Positions 12,536 through 24,696 of a stretch of 64,000 bases of DNA are shown here, piece after piece. How positions within the stretch are numbered: position 1 is the first letter of the stretch; each line of letters begins with the position of its first letter. Position numbers and translations under genes: made by a program. Source of the DNA: Paramecium octaurelia. Taxonomy: Eukaryota; Ciliophora; Oligohymenophorea; Peniculida; Parameciidae. Where the stretch lies: NCBI GenBank assembly GCA_905182995.1, contig CAJJDP010000021.1, positions 190,648 to 254,647 of the forward strand, in the 5' to 3' direction. Below the pieces are notes generated by a model, which was given only the letters and a program-made list of their open reading frames with translations, was not told the DNA's origin and ran no database searches.

Positions 12536-12984
12536 GAATTTTAGGCCTCAGCGTTTGGATATAATATATTTCAAATAAGTTATTGAATGTTAAGTTATAT
12601 ATAATTATTTATATATATGCAAGGATATACAAGAAAAGAACCTTGAATAAACAAGAAAGAGAGTAATTGAAACTTCTTTGATCACATAAATTGAGTTAGT
12701 TTTAATAACATTAATAAATGTTAAATTTTAAATGTCTCAAAATATTATATTAATTTGAGGTAAAGAGGAGATCGCTAGATACTTGTGCTTAATCTTACAA
12801 GTATTTAGGAAATAGGTAAAAAGAGGATGATTAATATTTGAAAATAGAGATTTTAGTATTTTTTTTGATAACTTTGATCTATTCTATTATTTTTTGATTT
12901 TAAACTAGAACATGATACGGAAAAGATTTATTTTTCATTTGAAATATTTCAATTATTTTGTGTGATTAAGGAATATTAAAATAA
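12536..12984. other. Intergenic, AT-rich
   Basis: No convincing gene. It has scattered short frames, TATATA tracts and T-runs before the next ATG at 12985. It presumably contains the promoter of the large cysteine-rich gene downstream. Confidence 0.5.
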
Positions 12985-15900
12985 ATGATAACTATAGCAT
13001 TTTTTTTAGTAGTGATCTAAGCTGAATATGTGAAACAAATACTTCGTGATCTATCTGACTTGAGTGAATTTACACCAATGCCAAAAACACAGGCTTGTTC
13101 GGTTCTAAATTACGACATGGTGATTTTAGATCAACAAAATCCTTCAGTCTCTCTTAAGACCCCAATTGAAAAAGCTCATTATTTTATACGTCTTTATATA
13201 GATTACATGTTTTTGGAATATTGGTAAGGTGACACAATAGAAGTACTACTTAATAACAATAAAATTGATGAATATACATACATATGGAGTGATAAATCTG
13301 ATTAAGGATTTATTTGTAGGGAGTATAAATATTAGTTATTCATTTTAGATCAGATCCTTAAAAATATATGACCAGGGAGATTGAGTTTTATCATATAGAT
13401 TAGTATCTGGAATTGAAATTCCAGGTAAAATATTTAAATTAAGGGACGACTAATACTTCGACTAGTGTCACTTCTTTACCTAAACTTGGAATCCGAAACA
13501 TTTAAGTTAATGCACTGGAATGTCATCCATTATGCTCTAGTTGCAGTGGCCCAACCGAAAACGATTGTAGAACATGTCCTTAACTTGCTAAAAAAGGCAA
13601 AGTATCCAATACATGTAAGTGTCCTATTTCAACTCCATACATATATGCTGATAGTTGTATTGCATATTGTCCCAAGAACACATTTTTAAACGAATACAAA
13701 ATATGTTTTGGAAGTTCCTTGATAAAAAACTTGGAGAGTTCCTTATTAAACTCTTTTGATCATGGACAAAATAATAAATCATCCTTGTGGTCAATTACTC
13801 TGACACGTACAACAAAGGATCAATTACTATTTAGACATAAAGATAGTTATTTAATTGGTAAATTTGAGGAGAGACAGACCCTCACAATTAACTAGTATAG
13901 CTTGGTAGGACATCATAGAATAAGAGTAAGATTTAATTTATATTTATTTTACACGTGGGCTGTTAATGAATATATCATAACAATCATTGATGAAGTCAGA
14001 CAAAAACCATTATTATATAGAAAGGATGGATTCATCAATTATGCAAACAATGATTCATGTACAAATTAAGAGATAAATGAATGTTAAGTTTTCCTTGTTG
14101 ATTACTATCTTAATCACACAAGTGATAATCTAAAAATATAAATATATAGTGATACCTATAAATAGAGTACTTCAAGATGGGCTATATCTGATTTTTTCAT
14201 TGATGCTTTGAGATGTACTGAAAATTGTGCAAAATGTTTGAATGATTAGGTTTGTGTTTCATGTGAAACTGGGTATTTTTTACTCAAACAATAATGTGTA
14301 GTTACTTGTCCTCTCTCTTACACTGTTTAAAAGGATAACAAATGTCTGGAAATGGATGAGGAAACTTAATGTATAATACTAATTAAATTTTAGACTCCGA
14401 ATACTTATTGAACGAATTAATTTTAACTAAACTTCATGGAACTATGCCTAATGTCACTAGTTACTTTAATGGATATCGTCATTTGGGAGGTCTATAGGTT
14501 TCAACTACAAGATACAACCAAAAATTTTAATATTTGAAACCCCATTATTAAATTAGGGCTGCTTTCAAAGTGGACTTAATAAATATTAAACAATCTAAAG
14601 GATATTTGAGTATAAATCTAGGAAATTATTCATAAACAGTTAGTACAGATCCTGCTAGGTTGTATTAAACAACTACAGTTAATTTCGAATTTGCTCACTC
14701 TTCAAAATATTTGAAACTTCAAATCATTTCATAGGGTTTCTCTCAATACTTTAAATCAGGAATCTCAAATATGAGAATAGTCATTGATTATTGTTATCCT
14801 ACTTGTACTGCATGTACAGGATCAAGAATCGATGAATGTTTACAATGGTCATATGATCCAAATTACGATAAGTAATCAAATCTTTGTCAATTGTCTACAT
14901 ATTTCTATAATGATTCATGCACTCCTTGTGACTCACAATGTAGTTCCTGTATTCAATAGAACTATTGCACCTTATGTTCATCTGACTATACATAATCTGG
15001 ATAATCCTGCTATTGTAGCAAAGGTTATTATTTGGATGAGTAGAATACTTGCTAAAAGTGTTTTGAGAAGTGTTCTGGATGTTTAGGACCATTTTAAGAA
15101 GATTGCTTTGATTTATCATCCAAAGAAATAGCTTGTGATGTATCGAAAGGGTATTAGATAGGATAAGAATGCAATGATGGCAATTATAATATTAGAGATG
15201 GATGTTCTAATTGTATTATGGATGAAGGTTGGTCATGTGTAAATCAGATAGGCAAATAATCAATTTGTATTAAATGTCCTCTTAATTGTATGGATTGTAA
15301 ACAAAATTAAAATAAATTATAATGCTTATAATGTCAGCCTGGCTATTTCTTTTATTAGAATGGATGTTTCCAATGTAAATCTGAATGTTTGGAATGCAAT
15401 TACATAGATTAATGCACTAAATGTACTGTACCTACTATCATTCCATTAAATGGTAAATGTTCATAATGTGAGACTGAAAAAGGTTACTATGAAGTTAATG
15501 GAAAGTGTCAATCCAAATGTGGAGATTATCGATAGACTACAGAAGAGCAATGTGACGATGGAAACCTAATTGATGGGGATGGTTGCTCTTCGAAATGTAC
15601 CATTGAAACTGGATTTTCATGTTCAAATGGAATATGTTCAGTTGTTTAATTATAAAACAATTTGGAATTAAAATACTCTAATAAAACTACTACTAACACT
15701 CTCAAATTAGACTTTGGTGAGTATCCTGCTAAATGTGATGAGAAGTATGTCAAAGTCTATCTAGAAAATTTTGATCCAAAAGACTTTAAGGTTTTCTTAA
15801 ATCTAAAAGAAGAAGATTCTATGAAATACTGTCAAATTTCATTCAAATTTTATAGAAATGTTAGAGATTATGATGTAATCCATGTGATATTTTATAAAAA

Positions 15901-17236
15901 TAAATAAAGGTTATTATCTGTGGATTTTGAAGAAATGATAATTTAAGCGAGAAGTGAAACATTCTATGATGATGAGGAAGAGCAATAAGCACAATAAGTG
16001 TAACAATTACAAAGCAATTTTGTTTCAGCCCTTTACTTTTTGGGTCCAGGAACTATTCTATTAGGTGGTTTTAACTTTTTCTTTAGCATCTTGGATATTT
16101 TGGCTTGGTTAAATAATTTCTATTATTTCAACGTTATGTATCCAGCTAATGTTAATATCATATTTTTAAATCCTGCATGGGAATTAATCAACCCATTTGA
16201 TTTTACTCCCATTGTCAGAATGGAAACCGATAAGGATTATATTGAAAGTCCTTTCAGATTTGAACAAAAGGGAGTTGACCCATATTTCCTTAATAACATG
16301 ATGATGTGCTTTGTTACTTGGCTCCTATGCGTTGGTCTTTTTCCCATCTGCAAATGCACTGTTTTCATAATCGAAAGGATTTATCAAAGGAGTCCTAAAC
16401 AAAAGATTAGGACTGTTAAGGTTAAACAGATGCCAGTGTTTCATTTAGATTAAAACTTAGAATCCCAATAACCAGAAACTGAAATAAAAGTAGAAGAGCC
16501 TAAACAGTTTCCATCAATAGTTCAATATCTTTATAATAATGCATATGAGTACTAGATCAGTTTCAGAGCCATCATCATTAAATAGTTAAATTTGGTTTAT
16601 TTGGATTTGTGTATGGCAAGTGTTTTGCAGTTGCAATTTATGGACAAAAGTGATTAGCCACTAATTTTCTCCTAAATTTTCCTATCATTTATTGGATTGT
16701 TTATTTGTATATCTATATTTCTCATTGCAATAAAAGTGTCTAAGTAATCGAGTTTGTTATTGAATACAAAATCATATCAATTTGATTATAGTACTTTGTA
16801 TGAAGGAATAGATGTCAAATCTGATATATCAAAGATGTACTTCAGTATTAGTTTTGCAAGGAAGATGTTGTTTATTGTATTTTTAGTTGGCTTGTACCAT
16901 TATCCACTCTTTTAAACATCATTTTGTTGTGCTGCTAGCTTTTTAAATGTGATGTTGCTACTTTACAAGAATCCTTTTGAGAGTAAGGTTGACTATATTT
17001 AAAACGCAGTCCCAGATGCAACTATATTTTTTGTATTAGTTCTTTGTGTCGTTTTAGCATTCGATGACAAAGAATAAAAGTATTCCTCTAAAACTAGGAC
17101 CAATATTGGATGGGCCATGTTAAGCTTTATTGGTTTGTCAGTTTTAACCCAATTAGGATTGATTTTAAGGCAATTTATCATAGACATCAAAGAAAACTTC
17201 CAATGGATCAAAAGTAAATTGTTCCGCTCTGATTGA
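12985..17236 (+). CDS. Large cysteine-rich multi-pass surface protein with DUF4215-like repeat, 1,400 aa
   Basis: ATG 12985 to TGA 17234-17236, with introns at 13323..13348 and 14371..14393; the spliced frame is exactly 1,401 codons. An N-terminal signal peptide (ITIAFFLVVIQA) leads into about 950 extracellular residues with many CxxC units arranged as furin-like or EGF-like repeats. Among them is one clear Myxococcus-type cysteine-rich repeat (QCDDGNLIDGDGCSSKC, DUF4215). From about residue 1000 there are roughly seven hydrophobic helices, including LYFLGPGTILLGGFNFFF, TWLLCVGLFPICKC, SFIGLFICISIFLI and MLFIVFLVGLY. Proteins of this build are abundant in ciliates and are taken to be surface receptors or adhesins; the ligand is unknown. 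Codon use is ordinary for the window and I see no sign of transfer. Confidence 0.9.
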
Positions 17237-17363
17237 TTCTTATATTATTTCATTAATATGCAACAACATTATTAATAATAATATGTATGTATAGTAATAC
17301 TATTTTAATATCAACTAATATATATATTATAGTATATTAATTTAAATTTGAAGTTCAATAAAC

Positions 17364-18945
17364 ATGAGCAGAAGTAAAATTATTTTGTAAATAAGAAAAG
17401 AGAGTTTCCTGGTTTTTTGAGAGTCAACCTGAACCCAAAGAGGAATAAAATCTGTCTTCCTAACATAACAACACAGTTGAAGAACAAAAATAAGATTAAA
17501 AAATCCCTTCAGCATAAATCACTCAACCAATGTAGGCTGCTGCTTAGGCTCCATAAACAATACCAACAACCCAGTTTGATTTAGAAAGTAACAGAACTCG
17601 AAAAGTCTCATTTATTCCATTCATAGGCAATAGAGTTGCTGAATCTACTCCGCCAAAATTAAGTACAATTTTTGAAGAATAACCAAGTTCAAAAAAATAG
17701 GAACCTCAATAAAATAAGGTTCCTGTAGCTTAATAAACTTAATTACAAATGTCTATCTAAAAATAACCAACAATTCAAACCTAAATTATTCAAACACCAC
17801 AATAACAACCATTTAGAACACCTAAGGCAATTCAAATTGAAGAAAATAGTGGAAAGTAATCCTATAGAAAAAATGTGAAACCTATTGAAATAGACATTGT
17901 CAAAGAACTTCAACAATTGAGTTCATTGGCTGAAATGAATGAGGCAACTTTAAAAAGAGTGATTACAAGAGAAGAATAAGAAATTTTAATTATTTAAGAT
18001 TTGTTGACTTAAAAGATAAGCAAACTTCAATAAAAGTTGATTTAATTAAATGAGATTGAATAAAAATAATTAGATTCAAGAATGAATAATAACAATAAGC
18101 TCAATTAATTACAAGAAAGAGAAAATATAATAGAAAATTAATTGGATGAACCGAAAAAGTAGGAATCAAAAGGATCTTCTTAACAAATAAGGGCTATATT
18201 AATTTAATGTCTTGGATATAAAGTAAGTCATATCTATTATGATAAAAAATAATATCAAATCACATTTACCTATAAATAGGCAAATGTGCAATACACATTT
18301 TAGAATTAGAAACAAATTGATGGAAATCTAGAAGTTTAGGAGATATTTAATGAATTCTATAGAGAGTTACAAGAGAATAGATTGGTGTTATCTGGTTTGA
18401 AAGTTGACTACAAATAAAAAACAGAAATTAACAAAGGAGAGATACTATAATTGTCATTGAAACATTAATTTTAAAATTCTAATAAGATGGCTAATGAGAT
18501 CATCTTTTCAGCCATTCATTAGATGCCAATATTGTTATCTAAAGTGGATGAATTAGAATAGTAATTACTTTCTAATAATAAAATTTGGGGCACTTTATGG
18601 AAATTGGATTCTGAGAGAGGATCAATTTAAATTTTATTTAGTCATAGATGCAGAATAGATGACAAAAATTTATAATCCAACTCAAAAAAGAAAATTATAA
18701 GATTTGAAATAAATTTAAGAACTTTCGAAATTCAATATTAGTTTTACAAATATTTTGATGAAATCATATCTCCCTTCATTTAAAAGGATTCCAAGAGGAA
18801 AAAAAGTGTTTCAGAAATTTCATTTGGTGAAAGAGCTGAAGGTTTAGTGAGTGATGACTTTACAGAGGCGATTCAAGATTATTTATCGAGAAAACCAAAT
18901 TTATAGGAACTTGTAGAGTGGTTGAATATTATATAACTCAATTGA
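17364..18945 (+). CDS. Candidate KNL1/Spc105-like kinetochore scaffold, 519 aa
   Basis: ATG 17364, a 22-nt intron (17374..17395) inside the fourth codon, TGA at 18943-18945; the spliced frame is 520 codons. Visible parts: two RVxF-type PP1-docking motifs, KRVSW at residues 5-9 and RKVSF at 72-76. A Gln/Pro/Thr-rich disordered segment runs to about 170, and a coiled coil covers about 185-260. The globular end holds YKVSHIYYDKKQYQITFTY, a helix ILLSKVDELEQQL, then IWGTLWKLD, GSIQILFSH and IIRFEINL. KNL1 has the same order: an N-terminal RVSF PP1 site, a long disordered part, a coiled coil and a C-terminal double RWD domain with a conserved helix-Trp-Leu pattern. The match is in layout and motif, not proven by search. 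Other PP1-binding coiled-coil proteins remain possible. Confidence 0.8.
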
Positions 18946-18979
18946 AATTGTATATTTTTCATTAAATAAATTTTTATTA

Positions 18980-21339
18980 ATGCTCAACTCTTCAGAATAG
19001 GCTGCCACCTCAACTTTAAATGATAAATTGGAGGATCTAAAAAAAATAATGAAGCAATACTAAAAGTATACATCCGATTCATAAAATGAATTTGAGTAAC
19101 ATTTTAAGAAATATGGACCATTCAATAAATAATACTCTCAGTAGATTTCATTAACAGTTAATGATCCAATTAGTTTAGGTATTTTACTATATTTATATCA
19201 AGGCTAAAATTTGATGGAATTCATTTAGCTCTTTGAATTAATCTCAAAAACTACTCTTTCACAATTTTCAGAATTTTCGTAATCCTTTTCTTAAAGTATT
19301 GAGCAATATAATGAGAAAATGAATATTTTCACCAAAATAATAACAGATGGTAATTTCTAATAATCTTAATAACTTGCTCAACATAGATAAAATTGGAAAA
19401 AAGCCAAAGATAAATATGATAAACTATGCAAAGAGATAGAAGTGACATTGAGTTCAAGTAAGAAGAATTCAGGAGATGCCTTAACTGGATATGATCTCAA
19501 CATATCCCAAAAAAACGATTAGAAATTGAAGGAATTAGTTAAACAAGTCGATCCTGCAGAATAGCAATATAAGGATGCTTTTGATATTTTGACAATCAAA
19601 ACAAAGGAATTTAATTAAGCTATCGATGATTCTAGATAGCAATTGATCCAAGCTCATTAATTAACCTATTAAAGATTTGTAGAAATTGCAATTAAACTTG
19701 ATTAACACAAGTTATCAGCAAATTGTTAAATCAAAGCTTAGATTGATGAAAAATAAGAAAAGATTTTAACTATGCCAAAATACGAATACGAAATGGAAGA
19801 TCGAATTATTACATCTAAATATGAATAGGATAATTAATTTAGATACTTAAATATCATGAACAAAATAATTGAAAAAAAACCAATAACTGATGCTGAATAT
19901 ACAATGTTTCCAGATATATTACACAAACATATTGATGCTCAATTGAATTTTATCAATGAAAGACTCAAAAATCAAAAGGCACTACCAAGTTATCTAGTGG
20001 AAATATCCAATCAAATGGATGCAGTCTCAAAAAATTTATAAAAGTCAATAAAATCAACATTATAATTTATTTAAGTAATAATTTATTCATCTTTTTTAGG
20101 ATAAATCAGACAAAGATAAATCAAACTTCATCAAACCAATTCTTTAAGTTTAAGAATTATTAGTTAAATAAAATGATTAATATTCCAAAAAGTATTCATC
20201 TTAATCATAATTTATTTAATTGAAAGCTTAAGGCTTAGATTAATTGATCAAGGAACAAAAGACTTAAGAAAAAAGCTTTCTAAACATGTACCAAAAGATG
20301 TTAAAAGATTTTTAAGGCTTTAAGTAATAAATGCTAGAAAATGAGTCAAAACCATTAGTAAAAGATAATTTGCTTTAATAATTAAAGAAATCTATTTAAG
20401 AGAATTGTGCTGTTATTAAATACTCTATTGATTCGATTAGAGCAAATGAATTCCAAAGATCAAGTCATTTTATTTAAACTATAGAGTAAATTATTAGTCA
20501 CTATGCTACATTTATGGAAGAAATTATAACTTATATAAAACAATAGGATGAAACTCTATCTTAAATTTAGGAGAAGATTGGATAAATTGACTATGGAACA
20601 ATTATTAACACCAAGCTTGATTAAATAGATTTGAAATTCTAAAAGAGCTTCGAAATGACTGATGAAATCAAATCTAAAATAGAAACAGCTAATTTACTAT
20701 AATAATAGGAAGAGAGTGAAAGTGATGACATCAATTTAGAGGAAGGTTCTGTTAAGGTTTCTTAAAAACTTATTGAAAAGTTTAGAATTTTAGATGGAGA
20801 CAAATGCATTGCCAGTTATGCATGTGCATTCGATAATAAAATTCTATTGTAGGGAAGAATGTACATTTTTTCATCTAAAGTTTGTTTTCACTCATATTTT
20901 AATGGAAAAGTATATAATTTAATTTAATAAGACTCTCTTTGGGACTACTGCTTTAGGCATTCCATCAATTGATATATAAAGTATAAGAAGAACTAAAGCT
21001 TATATGGTAGATGCAGCTCTTGAGTTTAAAACATCGAAAGGAACCTTAGTCTTTGCAAGTTTAGCGAATAGAGACAGAACATTGGGAAGTTTGAAACAGG
21101 TAAAAGGTTTAGAGTAAGGAATTATTGAAGAAAAAACAGAAAATGACCCAGAAAGAAATATATAATCACCTATTTTAGAAACATAACTATTAGCAAAACC
21201 TTAAGAAAAATAATCAGGAATGAGAAGTCCTTCTCCAAAGCCTTAAACCAGTTTTACAGAAGCTTTAAACTTAAAGAATTTAGAATAATCAAATGATAAA
21301 TTATAATAAATTGATAAGAGCCCTAAAAGTTAAATTGTC

Positions 21340-21379
<40 letters not shown>

Positions 21380-22542
21380 CTACAATTTAATTATAGTAAA
21401 TTCCATAAATAATAATTAATGAGCCAACCTAACAGATATAAGAAAAGAAGTCTTCTCCTGAATCTTCTTCCTAATAAAAATAAAATTAAACTACAAATTC
21501 ACAAGTAACAACAGAAAAAAAATAACAATAATCTGAAAGTTAAGAATAATCTAGTCCTGCTTTACCCAAAGTTTCTCAATTTGAGGTTGAAAAAAATAAT
21601 AGTCTATATAATGAAATAATGATTTAAAATAAATAGAATAGATTCATGAATTAGCCTAACATTTCAAAGTTCAAAACTTAATTGAAGGTGACAGTCAGAG
21701 AGTTTATTGATTTCTTTTTATTAGATACTCCTTATGAAAATTGTCTTTCGTTTCCTCATTATTATTAACAAGTGTTATGTTAGGATAAGGAAGTTGAATT
21801 TAAAAAATATTAACCATAACCCTAAATTGGATAGGTTTCAAAAAGAACAATTAATTTTATTCACCCAGTTAAAGAAAAGCAAATGTTTGCACCAGATGTA
21901 GTTCATTGTTTTGCCGAAGACATTCTATATTATTTTAATCAGGATGAAATTTTGATAGAAAAAGAAGTCAAATTTGCTAAAATACCTTATGCAGACAGTT
22001 TTTGTTGCAGAGTGTTTTGGCATATTCATTAAATCGAGAATGGATGTCAAGTTAATTATGGATTTTATATTCATTTTATGAAATCAACAGTTTTTAAAAG
22101 TAAAATTGAAAGTGGAAGCAAAAAAGAAAACACAGAAGTTTGGGAGAAATGCTTGAAATAAATATACGAAGAAGGGCAAAACAAGATAATAGCTAAAAGA
22201 ATATAGAGTGAGAGATAACAACCCAAAACTGAAGTTGAAACGTTGTAATCAGCAGTACCACAAGTTGAAAATGTTATTTAATAAAGGGAAAAATATGAGA
22301 CATAATAGATAAATTTGGAGGAATTGTAGCAAGAATCGTAAATGTTGCTAACAAATAATTAAGCTAAACAATAAAATTAAGAATTACTAATTGATAACAA
22401 ATTTAAGGATGATATTATAGATAAGTAGTAAATATTATCTGGCTAAAAAGAGTTAAATTCAAAGTTAGATAAATTGATTCAATTATCCTATGCGCTAATT
22501 GGTATTTTAATAATCAACGTTTTGCTTACAATAGGAAAATGA
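18980..22542 (+). CDS. BAR-GRAM-VASt-TM lipid-transfer protein (LAM/Ysp/GRAMD1-like), 1,171 aa
   Basis: ATG 18980 to TGA 22540-22542, with introns at 20075..20099 and 20910..20931; the spliced frame is 1,172 codons. Residues about 10-560 are long amphipathic helices resembling a BAR domain. About 588-690 is a GRAM domain (YACAFDNKILLQGRMYIFSS, CFHSYFNGKTLFGT). About 690-885 is low-complexity Gln/Ser/Pro-rich sequence including a run of 13 Gln. About 885-1060 resembles the VASt sterol-binding domain (REFIDFFL, SFCCRVFWHIH, VNYGFYIHFMKSTVFKSKIE). A coiled coil and a single membrane anchor (YALIGILIINVLLTI) end the protein. Yeast Lam1/Lam3 share a BAR-type region, VASt and a C-terminal anchor and move sterol at ER-plasma membrane contacts. 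A similar role is inferred. Confidence 0.88.
21340..21378 (+). repeat. (TAA)13 tract encoding polyglutamine
   Basis: Thirteen uninterrupted TAA triplets lie in frame in the linker between the GRAM and VASt domains. Under the ciliate code each is Gln, so the tract is a Gln13 run and not a string of stops. As a pure triplet tract it is likely to vary in length between strains. Confidence 0.95.
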
Positions 22543-22812
22543 ATTATTGAATAACAAATATATATATAATAAATTAGAATCTTTTAAAAATTAAGGATTT
22601 TTTATAAACCTAGCTCAGAAAATATAACAAATCAAATAAATATTAAAATTTAAGCTTTGATAACACTTCAGGGTGAAAATCTGGTCATTTCATTTTTATT
22701 ATAATTATGGCGAAAAAAAAAGATTTTAAATTAATCTATTATGTGTTTACCATCTTTAAGACATAATAAATTCCAAATTAATAAAAAGTAATTTTATTAA
22801 ATTAGTTTTCTT

Positions 22813-23598
22813 ATGGAAAATATAATTATTATTATATCGTCTTTATCAGGTGAAAAATTGAAACAACAAGTACCTGTGTAGACAAAAATAATAGAAATTA
22901 AAGCCATTATTGCTGAAAGGAAAGGATTGCCAATTTAAGCGATTTTATTAAAATTTAATGCAAAGGATTTGGATGACTAAAAAACTATTCAAGAATGCAA
23001 TATAAGAAATGGAGATAGTATAATATTGATGAAGAAAATTGTAAATTAAAACCCTGGCAATACTCAAGATCTCAAAACAACAAAAGTTTAAAAAAATGAA
23101 GAATAATATAAAGAATTACTAGATTTTGGATACACAGAAAAAGATGTCATTGAAACTTTGAAAATGACTAATAATAATTATTAAGAAGCCTTAATTATAT
23201 TATCAAATAAAAACACCCAAAATATTGAAGAAGAAATTTAATTTAAAATTCCAACCTAAAAAGAACAATACTAGGCTTTGCTTTCAGAATAAATTGTTCA
23301 TGAATTAAGAGAGAGAGTGTCTAATCAGCATGAGTGGAATAGAACCATAGAGACTATTAAATCATAAAATTTGTAATTATCAGTTCTTATTTAACAAAAT
23401 TAAGATCAATTTAGGCATTTGTAATAATAGCATGTTATTGAGAATATTATCAACATTGAGGAGGAAGATTTAAAAATGTTGATATAATTAAGAGACTTTA
23501 AAAAAAATCTAGATGACAAATCTATACTCAAAATATACTTATAAAATGACAGAGATCTCTTTTCAACAATGCAAGAATTAGAAAATTTGTAAGAGTGA
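22813..23598 (+). CDS. Ubiquitin-like plus UBA domain protein, 261 aa
   Basis: A single exon of 262 codons. Residues about 1-70 form a ubiquitin-like fold (IIIIISSLSGEKL, IIEIKAIIAERKGLP, LLKFNAKDLDD, GDSIILMKK). Residues about 100-140 form a UBA domain (KELLDFGYTEKDVIETLKM, NNNYQEALIIL). A Gln-rich helical segment follows to the end, without an STI1 or XPC-binding domain. Ubl-UBA proteins such as Rad23, Dsk2 and Ddi1 ferry ubiquitinated clients to the proteasome, and Rad23 is the nearest layout. The single UBA and lack of the XPC-binding domain argue against direct orthology. A role as a ubiquitin shuttle or adaptor is inferred. Confidence 0.8.
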
Positions 23599-23610
23599 TA
23601 AGCAATAATA

Positions 23611-24585
23611 TCAATTATTATTCACTAATCTACCATTCTCAAATATACACTCTCTTTTGACACCATCCTCTACAATAAAGCCTTTACCATGTTGTTTTCC
23701 TTGATTCCATCCTCCGATATACACTTTTCCGTTTTCCCATGTGAATTATCCTTATCCATGCTTTTTATCATTTTCATATTCTCCTACATAATGCTTTCCA
23801 TCAGGCCAAAACATTTCTCCTTTTCCTATAAACTATTTAATGAATAAGATTTACCATTCATTTAATTATCCTTCCACTATCCTTTATAATACTTTCCTTC
23901 TTACCAATAAAATTCTCCATTGCCACAAGCCTAATTATTAACAAACTCTCCATCATATCGACTACCATCTTCAAAAACAATCTTCCCTCTTCCATGTTTT
24001 TTTCCTTTTACATATTAACCCTATATATCTAATAATACTTAATTAAAAAACTTCATATTTGATTTATTAAGGCCATTCTTCTATTCCATCACCATGTTGC
24101 AGATCATCCTTCCATTATCCAGTATAAGTACTTTGATTAGTCTATTTGAAAATTCCGAAACCATTCGCTAAATCATTAGCCCACTCCCCTTCATAAATAT
24201 CACCATTAGGGTGTATAATTTAACCTTTTCCATGCATTTAATCATTTTGGAACTAACCTGTATAAACTGTATTATCAATCCAAGTCTATAGTTTAAATTT
24301 TCTGGTACATAAATTCCTTATCCATGTCTCATTCCATTTAACCACTCTCCTTCATAATATCCCATATTCTTCATTTACATTTTATGGAACTTTGTTAGTA
24401 CAGATGCATTTTTGACTAACTCTTCATCATCTGGATTCAAAGGAACGGAATCTTAAATAAATTCATTTATACTCACCAGTATTTCTAACTACATTTTATT
24501 TAGATGGGAGTTTTTAAGCAGGTTTTAGTTAAATTTCTGATTCACCTTGAGAAGTTTGATGGCAATTTTAACATGCAGATCCCAT
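23611..24585 (-). CDS. MORN-repeat protein with lipidation-type N-terminus, 288 aa
   Basis: ATG at 24585, TGA at 23613-23611. Four introns (24452..24476, 24286..24308, 24021..24051, 23826..23854) give exactly 289 codons. The start MGSACQNC has Gly2 for N-myristoylation with nearby Cys3-Cys6-type palmitoylation candidates. Residues about 60-270 hold seven to eight MORN repeats, e.g. YEGEWLNGMRHGQG, YDGEFVNNQACGNGEF, YKGQWKDNQMNGKG and YVGEYENDKKHGQG. MORN repeats act as scaffolds at membranes and cytoskeletal structures; together with the lipidated end this suggests a cortical or ciliary membrane protein. Its stop is 13 bp from the stop of the convergent Ubl-UBA gene. Confidence 0.92.
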
Positions 24586-24696
24586 CTTAATCTTATTATT
24601 ATTATTATTGAATATTGATAATAAGTTTTTCAATAATTATTTTCTTCCTCACAAATTTAATCATCGTTTAATTTATGAATTATTAATATATATCAA

